Shown here piece after piece: positions 5,960-11,413 of a stretch of DNA of 12,646 nt (positions are counted from its first letter, which is position 1; each line of letters starts with the position of its first letter). Made by a program: the position numbers and the translations under genes. The notes under the pieces were generated by a model. It did no database searches. It had not been told where the DNA came from and saw only the letters and a program-made list of their open reading frames with translations. The stretch is from an uncultured Bacilli bacterium (GTDB taxonomy: Bacteria; Bacillota_I; Bacilli_A; RF39; UBA660): the NCBI GenBank assembly GCA_910586425.1, contig CAJUHL010000042.1, positions 1 to 12,646 on the forward strand. Direction: 5' to 3'.

Positions 5960-6250
5960 TTAATTTTCTTTTGAACACCACTTACGGCAATTTTCAATTC
6001 TTAATCCGTTATCACCTTGTTCTTTATCATATGCAAAAGATTGTAATTGTTCGCATGGAAAATCATCACACTTACCACAACAAGCAATTTCTTTACTTTC
6101 GCAACAATTTTTAACTGGACAAGCATCTGCCCAAAATGGTTTATCTATATTTGTACATCCTGTACACATTTTTTGTTCTAAATAATTGCAGTTACTACAG
6201 TCAATTCCACATCTAGATGGAACATCTATTTTTTCTTTTACATCTAACAT
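5960..6250 (-). CDS. DUF3795 cysteine-rich protein
   Basis: A 96-residue protein with fourteen cysteines (C14, 18, 21, 29, 32, 44, 49, 50, 57, 58, 61, 66, 88, 92). The order CGIDCSNC, CTGC, DACPVKNCC, CGKCDDFPC and GDNGLRIENCRKW is the DUF3795 pattern. The cysteine spacing suggests zinc or iron-sulfur binding, but no activity has been established for the family that I know of. A strong AAGGAG site precedes the ATG. It follows trpS by 23 nt and its stop codon abuts the DUF4234 reading frame, so it belongs to the trpS operon. Confidence 0.93.
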   Translation of the reverse strand: MLDVKEKIDVPSRCGIDCSNCNYLEQKMCTGCTNIDKPFWADACPVKNCCESKEIACCGKCDDFPCEQLQSFAYDKEQGDNGLRIENCRKWCSKEN

Positions 6251-6273
6251 ATTTATTTCTCCTTCTTGCTACT

Positions 6274-7287
6274 TTATTCAAAATACCTTATCTGCATTTT
6301 TTCTTTTACAATTTTTATCGTTTCTTCTGCCATTTCTTTGGCTTTTTTTGTACCCTCTTTTAGGATTATATCTACTTCCTCTGGATGCTTTAAATAATAG
6401 TTTCTTTTTTCCTGAATGGGTTTTAAAAATGCAAGCATATTAGCAATTAATTCTTTTTTGCAAGCAACACATCCTCTTGCCCCACTTTTGCATTCTTTGC
6501 ATACTGTCTTTAGATTGTCCTTATTTACAAGTTTATGATAATAATAAACCATACAAATGTCAGGGTTAGCTGGATCATCCTTTTTTTTCTTTTCAGGATC
6601 TGTAATGGCTCCCATGATTTTTGTACGAACGGTTTCTTCTTCATCAGAAAGAAAAATTGCATTGCCTAAACTTTTTCCCATTTTTTCGTTACCATCTAAT
6701 CCTTTGATTCGTGTATTTTCACTTAATATCGCTTCTGGTTCTAGTAATGTTCCCCCATAAATTTTATTGAATTTACGAACAATCTCACGACATTGTTCTA
6801 ATAAAGGCAATTGATCATCACCACATGGGATATATGCTCCATGAAATGCTGTAATATCAGCAGCTTGACTCACAGGATACCCTATGAATCCATAAGTAAT
6901 CCCTTCTCCATCATTTCCGAACAACTCTTTTTTTTGCTTCATTTCCGATTTCACAGTTGGATTACGATAAAGACGCGCGATGGTAACTAAATTGGAGTAG
7001 AATACGGTTAATTCGGCAATTTCAGGAATCATGGATTGTATAAATATATTGGTTTTGTTAGGGTCAATTCCACATGCTAAAGCATCGATTGTAATTTCTC
7101 TTACATTTTTTCGTACTTTTTCAGGTTGATGAAAATGGTCTGTAAGTGCCTGTACATCCGCAATTTCTAAAAAAAATGGGTACTCCTCTTCTTGCAGTTT
7201 TTTCCATGTTTTAACCGCTCCAAAATAATGCCCTAAATGCATATTACCTGTTGGACGAATCCCAGTTAAAATGGTTTTAGTTTTCAT
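6274..7287 (-). CDS. trpS: Tryptophanyl-tRNA synthetase
   Basis: A 337-residue class I synthetase that activates tryptophan with ATP and charges tRNA-Trp; TrpRS is a cytoplasmic homodimer. Visible motifs are the HIGH box as HLGH (17-20, within PTGNMHLGHYFGA), the GYPVSQAADI substrate-site helix (136-145), IPCGDDQ (153-159) and the KMSKS loop as KMGKS (202-206). Length is normal for bacterial TrpRS. The C-terminal region contains C245, C263, C266, C273 and C276; C266-x6-C273-x2-C276 has exactly the spacing of the [4Fe-4S] ligands of Thermotoga maritima TrpRS, with C245 as likely fourth ligand. The start is the ATG at 7287, placed correctly after AGGTGA; an upstream in-frame GTG overlaps that site. 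It heads the operon with DUF3795, DUF4234 and DUF2752. The leader is about 20 nt, so there is no T-box or other attenuator. Confidence 0.98.
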   Translation of the reverse strand: MKTKTILTGIRPTGNMHLGHYFGAVKTWKKLQEEEYPFFLEIADVQALTDHFHQPEKVRKNVREITIDALACGIDPNKTNIFIQSMIPEIAELTVFYSNLVTIARLYRNPTVKSEMKQKKELFGNDGEGITYGFIGYPVSQAADITAFHGAYIPCGDDQLPLLEQCREIVRKFNKIYGGTLLEPEAILSENTRIKGLDGNEKMGKSLGNAIFLSDEEETVRTKIMGAITDPEKKKKDDPANPDICMVYYYHKLVNKDNLKTVCKECKSGARGCVACKKELIANMLAFLKPIQEKRNYYLKHPEEVDIILKEGTKKAKEMAEETIKIVKEKMQIRYFE

Positions 7288-7314
7288 TTTTATCACCTAC
7301 TTTTCGTTTCATTT

Positions 7315-7323
7315 AGTATATCA
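7315..7323 (-). promoter_or_regulatory. Extended -10 promoter of trpS
   Basis: TGATATACT on the minus strand (7323-7315) matches an extended -10 (TGN-TATACT). The -35 region is poor (TTTTCG at 17 nt). The start near 7308 gives a leader of about 20 nt before the trpS ATG. Confidence 0.5.
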
Positions 7324-7380
7324 TATATTTTTAAAATCGAAAATATGTTGTTATTTTATTCTAGAAATATTTATACATTA

Positions 7381-7415
7381 GAAAACTAGAGATATTTATT
7401 TTTTCTCTAGTTTTC
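7381..7415. terminator. Terminator after the PH-like gene
   Basis: Perfect 11-bp inverted repeat GAAAACTAGAG/CTCTAGTTTTC with a 13-nt loop. On the minus strand it ends the PH-like gene, whose TAG stop (7409-7407) lies inside the stem; the U-tail there is the TTTT of the stem. On the plus strand it is followed by ATTTTTT, a better tail, but no plus-strand gene leads into it. Confidence 0.7.
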
Positions 7416-7865
7416 ATTTTTTCGATTGGTTTGAAAGTTCGCATATTTTTTCTTTTCTTCCATCATATATTCAGTTATATTGGTTTCAATTTCATTTAAA
7501 GCATCTTTTTGTATATTGGAAAGCGCTACCACTTCTTTGGCAGTATCAATATATATTTTTCCCCATATAATTCCCATATTTACTTTTAAGTCGTTAAATA
7601 AATCTGGTGTTATGGAAAGAAAGAAATATCCAAATAATAATCGTTTTTGAGCTAAAATCAATCTACGATTGGTAAGTACACATATATAACTGGTAATGAT
7701 ATCTAATGGATTATCATTTTTTTGTGCCGCAAAGACATATAATACCTGTTCTTTAGGATTTAAGTGTTTTTCAACTATTTTAGAATGGGCTTTCATTCTC
7801 CACGCGATAGTCAATCGATATCTTTTTTTAAAGGCCTTTGCTTGTTTGTATACTGTATTATTCAT
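7407..7865 (-). CDS. Bacterial PH-like domain protein
   Basis: A 152-residue protein. Residues 1-40 are basic and helical; residues 40-130 fit a bacterial pleckstrin-homology-like fold of the YokE/bPH type: VLYVFAAQ, then ICVLTNRRLILAQKRLLFGYFF, alternating strands through KIYIDTAKEVVAL and a closing helix DALNEIETNITEYM. The TNRRLILA pattern is typical of these domains. Their role is generally unknown; many sit with envelope or stress genes. No signal peptide or membrane segment. A strong TGGAGGT site precedes the ATG, and the gene follows the thioredoxin-like gene by 11 nt, so they form one transcript ending at 7381-7415. The C-terminus is charged and low in complexity. Confidence 0.7.
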   Translation of the reverse strand: MNNTVYKQAKAFKKRYRLTIAWRMKAHSKIVEKHLNPKEQVLYVFAAQKNDNPLDIITSYICVLTNRRLILAQKRLLFGYFFLSITPDLFNDLKVNMGIIWGKIYIDTAKEVVALSNIQKDALNEIETNITEYMMEEKKKYANFQTNRKNEN

Positions 7866-7876
7866 AAAACCTCCAT

Positions 7877-8659
7877 TTATTTTATATACTGATTTGTTTT
7901 TAAAAACATTTCATATTCTTCTTTTGTCATTTGATTGGTTTGAGAGACAATCATTCCGTTTTCAACTATCATTAATACAGGATAGGTTGGTTCTACTGTA
8001 TATCCAATCGTTGATAAAAAGGTACTATAATTTTCATTGCTTCCTGTTTCGGCAATATCCATATATAAGATATTGAGATTATGTGCTCCAATCAATGGTT
8101 TTAATATATTTCTTGCCTGTACACTTTTTTCACCAGTTTCACCAATCATAATTAAGCTTCTTTCCCCACTATTCCATATGGTCTGGAATGTATTATAATC
8201 CAAATATTCAAATGCTAAATGAGCATCCGATGGGATAAGCAAGTGTTTTTGAAATAACGCAAAGACAACATTTTCATCAGCATACCCACTGAGTTGTCCA
8301 ATCACTTTACCATTTTTGGTAATTACAATATAAGGCGTTCCAAATGTTTTACTATCTAATCCAAATTTCTTTAGAATTTTTTGTAATTGATTTGGGCTAT
8401 ATTGATCGGTATTGATAGAATAATAAGTCAATTGGTATTCTTCCCCTAATGTATCAGTAATCGGTTTTAGTAAAGTGCAGTAATGACAAGTTGGTCTAGA
8501 AAAATAAAATATTTGTGTTTCTTCTTGATTGATTTGTTCTTCCATATCTTTGAGTAATTTTTTAACCTTAAGATTTCCAACAAAGTAGATTCCAATTGTA
8601 AAAATAATGAGCGCTGAAATAATACCTATCATAATCCATAATTTTTTCTTTTCATCCAT
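7877..8659 (-). CDS. Membrane-anchored protein with two thioredoxin-like domains
   Basis: A 260-residue protein. Residues 8-28 form an N-terminal membrane anchor with positive residues before it, placing the rest outside the membrane. Residues 45-140 are a thioredoxin fold with the redox motif RPTCHYC (C58, C61), a GTPYIV cis-proline loop (P109) and KNGKVIGQLSGY. Residues 150-255 look like a second thioredoxin fold: the strand LIMIGETGEKS takes the place of the CxxC region and has no cysteine, and a cis-proline-type loop follows (PTYPVLMIV). The first domain is likely a thiol oxidoreductase of the bacteriocin transport accessory/TlpA-like kind and the second a non-catalytic partner or substrate-binding module. 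A GGTGA site precedes the ATG. First gene of a unit with the PH-like protein. Confidence 0.85.
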   Translation of the reverse strand: MDEKKKLWIMIGIISALIIFTIGIYFVGNLKVKKLLKDMEEQINQEETQIFYFSRPTCHYCTLLKPITDTLGEEYQLTYYSINTDQYSPNQLQKILKKFGLDSKTFGTPYIVITKNGKVIGQLSGYADENVVFALFQKHLLIPSDAHLAFEYLDYNTFQTIWNSGERSLIMIGETGEKSVQARNILKPLIGAHNLNILYMDIAETGSNENYSTFLSTIGYTVEPTYPVLMIVENGMIVSQTNQMTKEEYEMFLKTNQYIK

Positions 8660-8686
8660 AAAGATTCACCATCTTTCATATATATC

Positions 8687-8692
8687 ATTATA
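8687..8692 (-). promoter_or_regulatory. -10 element for the thioredoxin-like gene
   Basis: TATAAT on the minus strand, 27 nt before the ATG, with GTTACA 16 nt upstream as an imperfect -35. Confidence 0.5.
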
Positions 8693-8784
8693 CTGCTATA
8701 TTAACTACTGTAACACAATTTTCTTGGAATTGTTTTTTAATTTCAAACAAGATTTATATTTACAATTGGATTGGCTGATTCACT

Positions 8785-9381
8785 TTAACTTGTGATTTCC
8801 TCATCTTCCCAAATACCTAAACGATGTTTAAAAATCATATCTATTTCTTTGGTATCATATTCGCAAGGATCCCATTCTACGCCATAATTCCTGAAAGCAG
8901 AAAGCATTAGTTCTATTTTTAGCCATTGTCCATCATTAATGAGTTTTAACAATCCTGCTATTCTATCAACCATATATTTATTTAATCTTTTCATGTCTTC
9001 TTGTGAAAGTTGATGGTTCGCATGCATATCTTCAACTGGTCCATTTCTAAAAACATAGTGCGTTAAGGCCTTTGATATCCAATCGATATTGTTTTTACCT
9101 ATTAATCTTTCTTTAGAGTCCTGATTCAATTTTTTAAAAGATTCTAAATTATTTTCTTCCAGTCTTTTATAGAGATATTTAGCCGAATTTTGTTTAATAC
9201 CCCATTTATTTCTTTTACTAATCACTTCTCCTCCATTGATACTATATAAATCTGCAATCAAATTATTGGGGATATGTTCATCTATAAATAAGGTTTCTAA
9301 CTGTTCTTTGGTAATCCCATTCCAATTTAATTGTTCTCCATTTTCTTTTTTCTGACATAGCTCCTGATATGTATAAATCAT
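8785..9381 (-). CDS. Unknown protein with a possible N-terminal helix-turn-helix
   Basis: A 198-residue soluble protein. Residues 1-65 may form a helix-turn-helix: ITKEQLETLF, then NNLIADLYSINGGEVISKRN followed by KWGI, resembling the IA-x-L-(6)-V-xKR-xWGI pattern of homeodomain-like HTH domains. The remainder has a conserved-looking core, HYVFRNGPVEDMHAN (about 108-122), then RLNKYMVDRIAGLL and GVEWDPCEYDTKEIDMIF. I do not recognise the family of this second part. The ATG follows GGAGGG at 6 nt and an extended -10 at 9406-9414, so it is a real, separately transcribed gene. It is flanked upstream by a decayed recombinase, so it could be leftover cargo of a mobile element. A role in regulation is only a guess. 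Confidence 0.75.
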   Translation of the reverse strand: MIYTYQELCQKKENGEQLNWNGITKEQLETLFIDEHIPNNLIADLYSINGGEVISKRNKWGIKQNSAKYLYKRLEENNLESFKKLNQDSKERLIGKNNIDWISKALTHYVFRNGPVEDMHANHQLSQEDMKRLNKYMVDRIAGLLKLINDGQWLKIELMLSAFRNYGVEWDPCEYDTKEIDMIFKHRLGIWEDEEITS

Positions 9382-9405
9382 ATATAACCCTCCAACATTT
9401 ACACT

Positions 9406-9414
9406 ATTATAACA
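9406..9414 (-). promoter_or_regulatory. Extended -10 promoter of the HTH-like unknown gene
   Basis: TGTTATAAT on the minus strand (9414-9406) is a consensus extended -10. No good -35 is visible, which is usual for this promoter class. The start would lie about 18 nt before the ATG at 9381. Confidence 0.55.
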
Positions 9415-9417
9415 TGT

Positions 9418-9564
9418 ATTTATCTATATCTATCCTTTTCTTTTCAAAATAAGTATATTTCCATGTTAAGACACAAGCTTTCCAGTTCTCATCCCTGTAT
9501 AACAAGCAGTTAGAAATACATAAGTAAAAGCATAATTGTTTTTGAATTTTAAAAGGATATCACC
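9418..9564 (-). pseudogene. Decayed tyrosine recombinase (phage/ICE integrase) fragment
   Basis: Reading the minus strand from 9564 gives GDILLKFKNNYAFTYVFLTA followed by CYTGMRTGKLVS and then a TAA (9468-9466). FLTACYTGMRTGKL is the box containing the first catalytic arginine of tyrosine recombinases (family pattern YTGMRxGEL). After a one-frame shift the reading continues as TWKYTYFEKKRIDID, matching the usual LxWxDIDFENKTI that follows. A stop also lies just before the fragment (9567-9565). About 45 codons survive out of a normal 350-400, and no catalytic His or Tyr region is visible, so it is inactive. It marks a past integration next to the unknown gene at 8785-9381, whose promoter now occupies its end. 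Confidence 0.7.
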
Positions 9565-9697
9565 CTATTTTTTATATTTACCACCTTCATTTTAAGGCAT
9601 TAAGCTATACTTTTTAAATTTTTTGCAAACAAAGTTTACATCCCTGACTCATTGAAATTATACCTTATTAATAAAATCTTACTTTATGGGTTTTAAA

Positions 9698-10279
9698 TTA
9701 TAATCTTTCCTTTATTTCAGGAAATAAATCATAAAGATTATAACCTAATAAATCGTCAAAATATTTTTTTAATTTATAAGTTTCTTTAATATGATATTGT
9801 GTATTTTCATATACGCCCCTTCTAATCATAACTTCAATTAGTCTTTTATCAACTGTATTAACAACTTTAGTACACATCAAGTCGCAAAGATTGATTATTT
9901 TTTCATACTCTGAATATTTATGATTTTTTATAAATTCAGTCCTAAAAGGAATATCTGATGGAATTCCACCTGCTGTACAATAAATGTCATTATTTAAGTA
10001 AGAATGTATTAAGCATATATTACAGTATTCTTCATCATATCCAAGACTTTTTAAATAATTATACCCACCTATAACATGAGAGTTATTCTCCCCAATGGAT
10101 TTTCCAATATCATGTATATATCCTAATGTTTTGGCGAATTCAACATCTAAATTTAAAGCCTCTGCAATTTTCCCAGCACAATTTCCAACACAAATCGAAT
10201 GAATAATCCAACCATCAGATTCGGTTTGTCCCTTCGCATTTTCTAACATTTCTAATGCTTTAACACTCGAAAGTTTCAT
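9698..10279 (-). CDS. HD-domain phosphohydrolase
   Basis: A 193-residue protein. The HD-superfamily metal ligands are visible in order: H27 (in WIIHSICVGN), H56-D57 (in YIHDIGKS) and D133 (in INLCDLMC), with H70-region SHVIGGYNYL and H92 as additional typical positions. HD proteins hydrolyse phosphoester bonds of nucleotides, RNA or phosphorylated metabolites; HDIG-type sequences such as this are often annotated as predicted hydrolases without a known substrate. No membrane segment or extra regulatory domain. Start supported by GGAGAA upstream of the ATG. It is monocistronic by spacing: 182 nt separate it from the remnant upstream and over 300 nt from the next intact gene downstream. Sits at the border between core genes and the phage/toxin-like region. 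Confidence 0.85.
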   Translation of the reverse strand: MKLSSVKALEMLENAKGQTESDGWIIHSICVGNCAGKIAEALNLDVEFAKTLGYIHDIGKSIGENNSHVIGGYNYLKSLGYDEEYCNICLIHSYLNNDIYCTAGGIPSDIPFRTEFIKNHKYSEYEKIINLCDLMCTKVVNTVDKRLIEVMIRRGVYENTQYHIKETYKLKKYFDDLLGYNLYDLFPEIKERL

Positions 10280-10461
10280 AATAATTCTCCAATCTTTTAT
10301 TTAAACTATATTTACAATAAGAAAGTCTATTATTTATAACATAGTAAATCTTATAAAAACATTTTAACAAACTAATGCCACTCTGGCAATTCACTAAATT
10401 ACTATTTTACTTTTTTATACGAAAGAACATATCATAATGATATGCCCCTTAAATTGTTATT
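10280..10461. other. Spacer with hairpins between the HD gene and the phage-like remnant
   Basis: No gene seen. It contains CATATCAT/ATGATATG (10431-10447), which could end transcription from the remnant at 10462 since TTCTTTC follows on the minus strand, and a small TGCCA-CTC-TGGCA dyad near 10377-10389. It must also hold the promoter of the HD gene, but no convincing -35/-10 pair was found. Confidence 0.4.
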
Positions 10462-10620
10462 TTACTTAATAATTGATAATAATAAATCCATTAGTTCTTG
10501 TTCAGTAATATTTGTAGTTTCAATATCAAAGTTGATTCCTAATTCATAATAAATAATTTTAAATGGATATCTTATAATATCTGCTCCAGAATATGTTCCA
10601 TCTTCTCTAGTAAATACCAT
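10462..10620 (-). pseudogene. 52-codon remnant in frame with the truncated lysin
   Basis: An open frame begins with ATG at 10620 and reads MVFTREDGTYSGADIIRYPF, then KIIYYELGINFD and an acidic helix ending LMDLLLSIIK. It has no ribosome binding site. The same frame continues upstream for nine codons (TSKNKKVE before the ATG) to a TAA, and beyond a further TAG is the frame of the truncated lysin at 10657-10917. It looks like the C-terminal tail of a protein rather than a free gene. I do not recognise the source; it is not a catalytic M23 domain. Confidence 0.5.
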
Positions 10621-10656
10621 TTCTACTTTTTTGTTTTTAGAAGTTAGTTATGAAAA

Positions 10657-10917
10657 CTAATCTTTACCATCTGCAAGTCTTACTTTTTCTACAGATTGCC
10701 ACCATACAAATGCATATGCTCTATTAATATGGACACATCTTACATCGACTGGTGCATAGTATGGATAACGAATTCCCGCTCTTAAACCTCTAACATCATT
10801 TGCCTCACTACCTTTATGAGAATAGGAATCATTTGCTCCTTGTGTACAATACCAATCCGTAAATGGACATAATACATCTTGAATTCCATCTCTTCTACTG
10901 GTATCACCCTTTTTCAT
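10657..10917 (-). pseudogene. Truncated M23-type phage endolysin
   Basis: The 86-residue frame matches the beginning of phage-type M23 cell wall peptidases: CPFTDWYCTQGANDSYSHKG (17-36), then ANDVRG (39-44), RYPYYAPVDVRCV (50-62) and the tail WWQSVEKVRLADG (72-84). H34 and D41 fit the first zinc-binding motif. The reading then stops at TAG where an active enzyme would continue for another 80 or more residues and supply the HxH second motif, which is absent. A deletion joining this segment to an unrelated tail at 10462-10620 is likely. The start is supported by AAGGTGA and the ATG lies inside the end of the holin gene (14-nt overlap), the classical holin-endolysin arrangement. It cannot cut peptidoglycan as it stands. 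Confidence 0.7.
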
Positions 10918-11269
10918 TCATTTCACCTTCGTTCATTTTTTCAAAGTATTTTTTGAATGGTAAATAAATTCCTACTTCATCTAAATTTTCATAGATAGAA
11001 ATACCTTCTGTTGCAATGCAAACAATTGCACTACCAATTAAGAATAGATTAATCTGAATAAAATAATCAATTACAAAACCTAATAATAAGGCAACAAACC
11101 ATGCGATTTTTTTGATATACCCATCTCTTGAAATAGATGAATTTACTGTTTTATGTTTAAAAGCTTTTAGATAGCCTGTAATGACATCTGTAAAAATAAA
11201 TATTCCACATAATAGAAATAATGTTTTGGGCTCATTTACATTCATCAATTTTTCTATAAATTCTTCCAT
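10904..11269 (-). CDS. Phage holin of the TcdE/Cph1 type
   Basis: A 121-residue membrane protein. Hydrophobic segments lie at about 16-33 (LFLLCGIFIFTDVITGY), 54-70 (KIAWFVALLLGFVIDYF) and 74-89 (NLFLIGSAIVCIATEG). The DVITGYLKA (28-36), SRDGYIKKIAWF (47-58) and EGISIYENLDEVGIYLP (88-104) motifs are those of the toxin-secretion/phage-lysis holin family that includes C. difficile TcdE. Such holins oligomerise in the cytoplasmic membrane to make pores that let lysins or large toxins reach the wall. An AGAGGAA site precedes the ATG. Upstream, 142 nt away, is the RHS-type protein; downstream it overlaps the truncated lysin. Length is normal and the frame is intact, so it may still be functional. 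Confidence 0.9.
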   Translation of the reverse strand: MEEFIEKLMNVNEPKTLFLLCGIFIFTDVITGYLKAFKHKTVNSSISRDGYIKKIAWFVALLLGFVIDYFIQINLFLIGSAIVCIATEGISIYENLDEVGIYLPFKKYFEKMNEGEMNEKG

Positions 11270-11344
11270 TTGATTTCCTCTTTTCCATGTAAAAGATAGA
11301 GATTTGCAAATTCATTTTCTTTTACATAAAAATCATATCACTTT

Positions 11345-11366
11345 TTTCACTGGACTTTCACTGGAC
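11345..11366. repeat. Tandem 11-bp repeat
   Basis: Two adjacent perfect copies of TTTCACTGGAC between the RHS terminator and the holin gene. On the minus strand these read GTCCAGTGAAA twice. Possibly a regulatory iteron upstream of the holin; no further copies were noticed in the window. Confidence 0.6.
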
Positions 11367-11385
11367 ATAAGCAAAATTTATAGAA

Positions 11386-11413
11386 AAGAATTTAGATTTT
11401 ACTCTAAATTCTT
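11386..11413 (-). terminator. Terminator of the RHS-type gene
   Basis: Perfect 11-bp inverted repeat AAGAATTTAGA/TCTAAATTCTT with a 6-nt loop, followed on the minus strand by TTCTAT. The 5' arm overlaps the TAA stop codon of the RHS-type gene (from 11412), so the holin downstream likely has its own promoter or relies on read-through. Confidence 0.75.

Larger units (their letters stand above)
9382..9697 (-). other. 316-nt intergenic region with recombinase remnant
   Basis: This gap holds the extended -10 (9406-9414) of the downstream gene and the decayed tyrosine recombinase at about 9418-9564. The remaining stretch, 9565-9697, has no open frame with a ribosome binding site and no hairpin I would call a terminator for the HD-domain gene's transcript. 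Confidence 0.5.

Noticed and set aside
7288..7380. T-box or other tryptophan-sensing leader before trpS
   Set aside because: The extended -10 leaves a leader of only about 20 nt and no T-box sequence or specifier hairpin was found in the gap.
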